Assembly (NCBI RefSeq): GCF_015864575.1
Contig: NZ_JADYWW010000001.1
Location: 1,013,718-1,077,717 of the forward strand
Source of the DNA: Salinibacterium sp. SWN248
GTDB taxonomy: Bacteria > Actinomycetota > Actinomycetes > Actinomycetales > Microbacteriaceae
Reading direction: 5' to 3'
Length of the DNA stretch: 64,000 nt
The notes under the pieces were generated by a model, which worked only from the letters and a program-made list of their open reading frames with translations, was not told where the DNA came from and ran no database searches. The position numbers and the translations under genes were made by a program. The stretch's first letter is position 1. Every line of letters begins with the position of its first letter. Shown one piece after another: positions 63,995-64,000 of this stretch.

Positions 63995-64000
63995 GGGGGG

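Overview
The window looks like a chromosomal segment of a high-GC actinobacterium, most likely Microbacteriaceae. This rests on gene content and synteny: galU-rimJ-sepX/glpR, DUF3027 next to a cold-shock protein, DUF3263 plus LytR_C, an XPB-type helicase beside an XPB N-terminal-like protein, an IdeR/DtxR regulator with every classical metal ligand, and frequent GTG starts and 1-8 base start/stop overlaps. No insertion sequence, prophage, CRISPR array or rRNA was seen. Three tRNA genes (Thr-TGT, Arg-CCT, Ala-CGC) are present.

Layout. 0-5 kb: the tail of an ECF sigma factor, a YdeI-like protein, two tandem zinc alcohol dehydrogenases, a DapC-like aminotransferase and tRNA-Thr. 5-12 kb: a DMT transporter, MsrB, a GNAT protein, an HtaA haem-binding protein facing an HmuT-like haem-binding lipoprotein, DUF3263 and LytR_C proteins, then groEL behind an array of HrcA-type (CIRCE) inverted repeats. 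12-24 kb: a WXG100 protein, an OmpR-type two-component system, the XPB helicase pair, cold-shock/DUF3027, serC, ideR, and an HNH nuclease behind a leader peptide and terminator. 24-34 kb: a CHAP protein, tRNA-Arg, a DUF421 protein, then a GlpP antiterminator followed by a terminator leader, three glycerophosphodiesterase paralogues and an Ugp-type ABC importer. 34-46 kb: a P-type ATPase, a cupredoxin lipoprotein cluster, a MacB-like ABC exporter, a short-chain dehydrogenase, amt, pdxH, nhaA and a HesB-like protein. 46-55.8 kb: a coiled-coil membrane protein, a large helicase-like protein with altered Walker motifs, mscL, fmdB-like, a 5-formyl-THF cyclo-ligase, galU, rimJ-like and sepX. 55.8-64 kb: a propionate/acetate uptake operon (prpE, DUF485, actP) opposite a GAF-LuxR (RamA-like) regulator, tRNA-Ala, and a TetR gene coupled to an alpha/beta-hydrolase-glycosyltransferase fusion.

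How parts fit together. The clearest system is 26.4-33.9 kb. A G3P-responsive antiterminator gene is followed by a long terminator hairpin with a T-tract, then three GDPD genes (the middle one lacks both catalytic histidines) and ugpC-A-E-B, all closely spaced. This is a scavenging module for glycerophosphodiesters with a built-in switch. The most unusual non-coding structure is the groEL upstream region: two good CIRCE operators preceded by three identical CIRCE-like inverted repeats inside perfect 34-bp tandem units. Other points of interest are the translation-overlapping terminator before the HNH gene, the hydrolase-glycosyltransferase fusion under a TetR gene with a clear palindromic operator, and the helicase-like protein that has lost its Walker A lysine.

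All calls come from reading the sequence and family knowledge. No database search was run.
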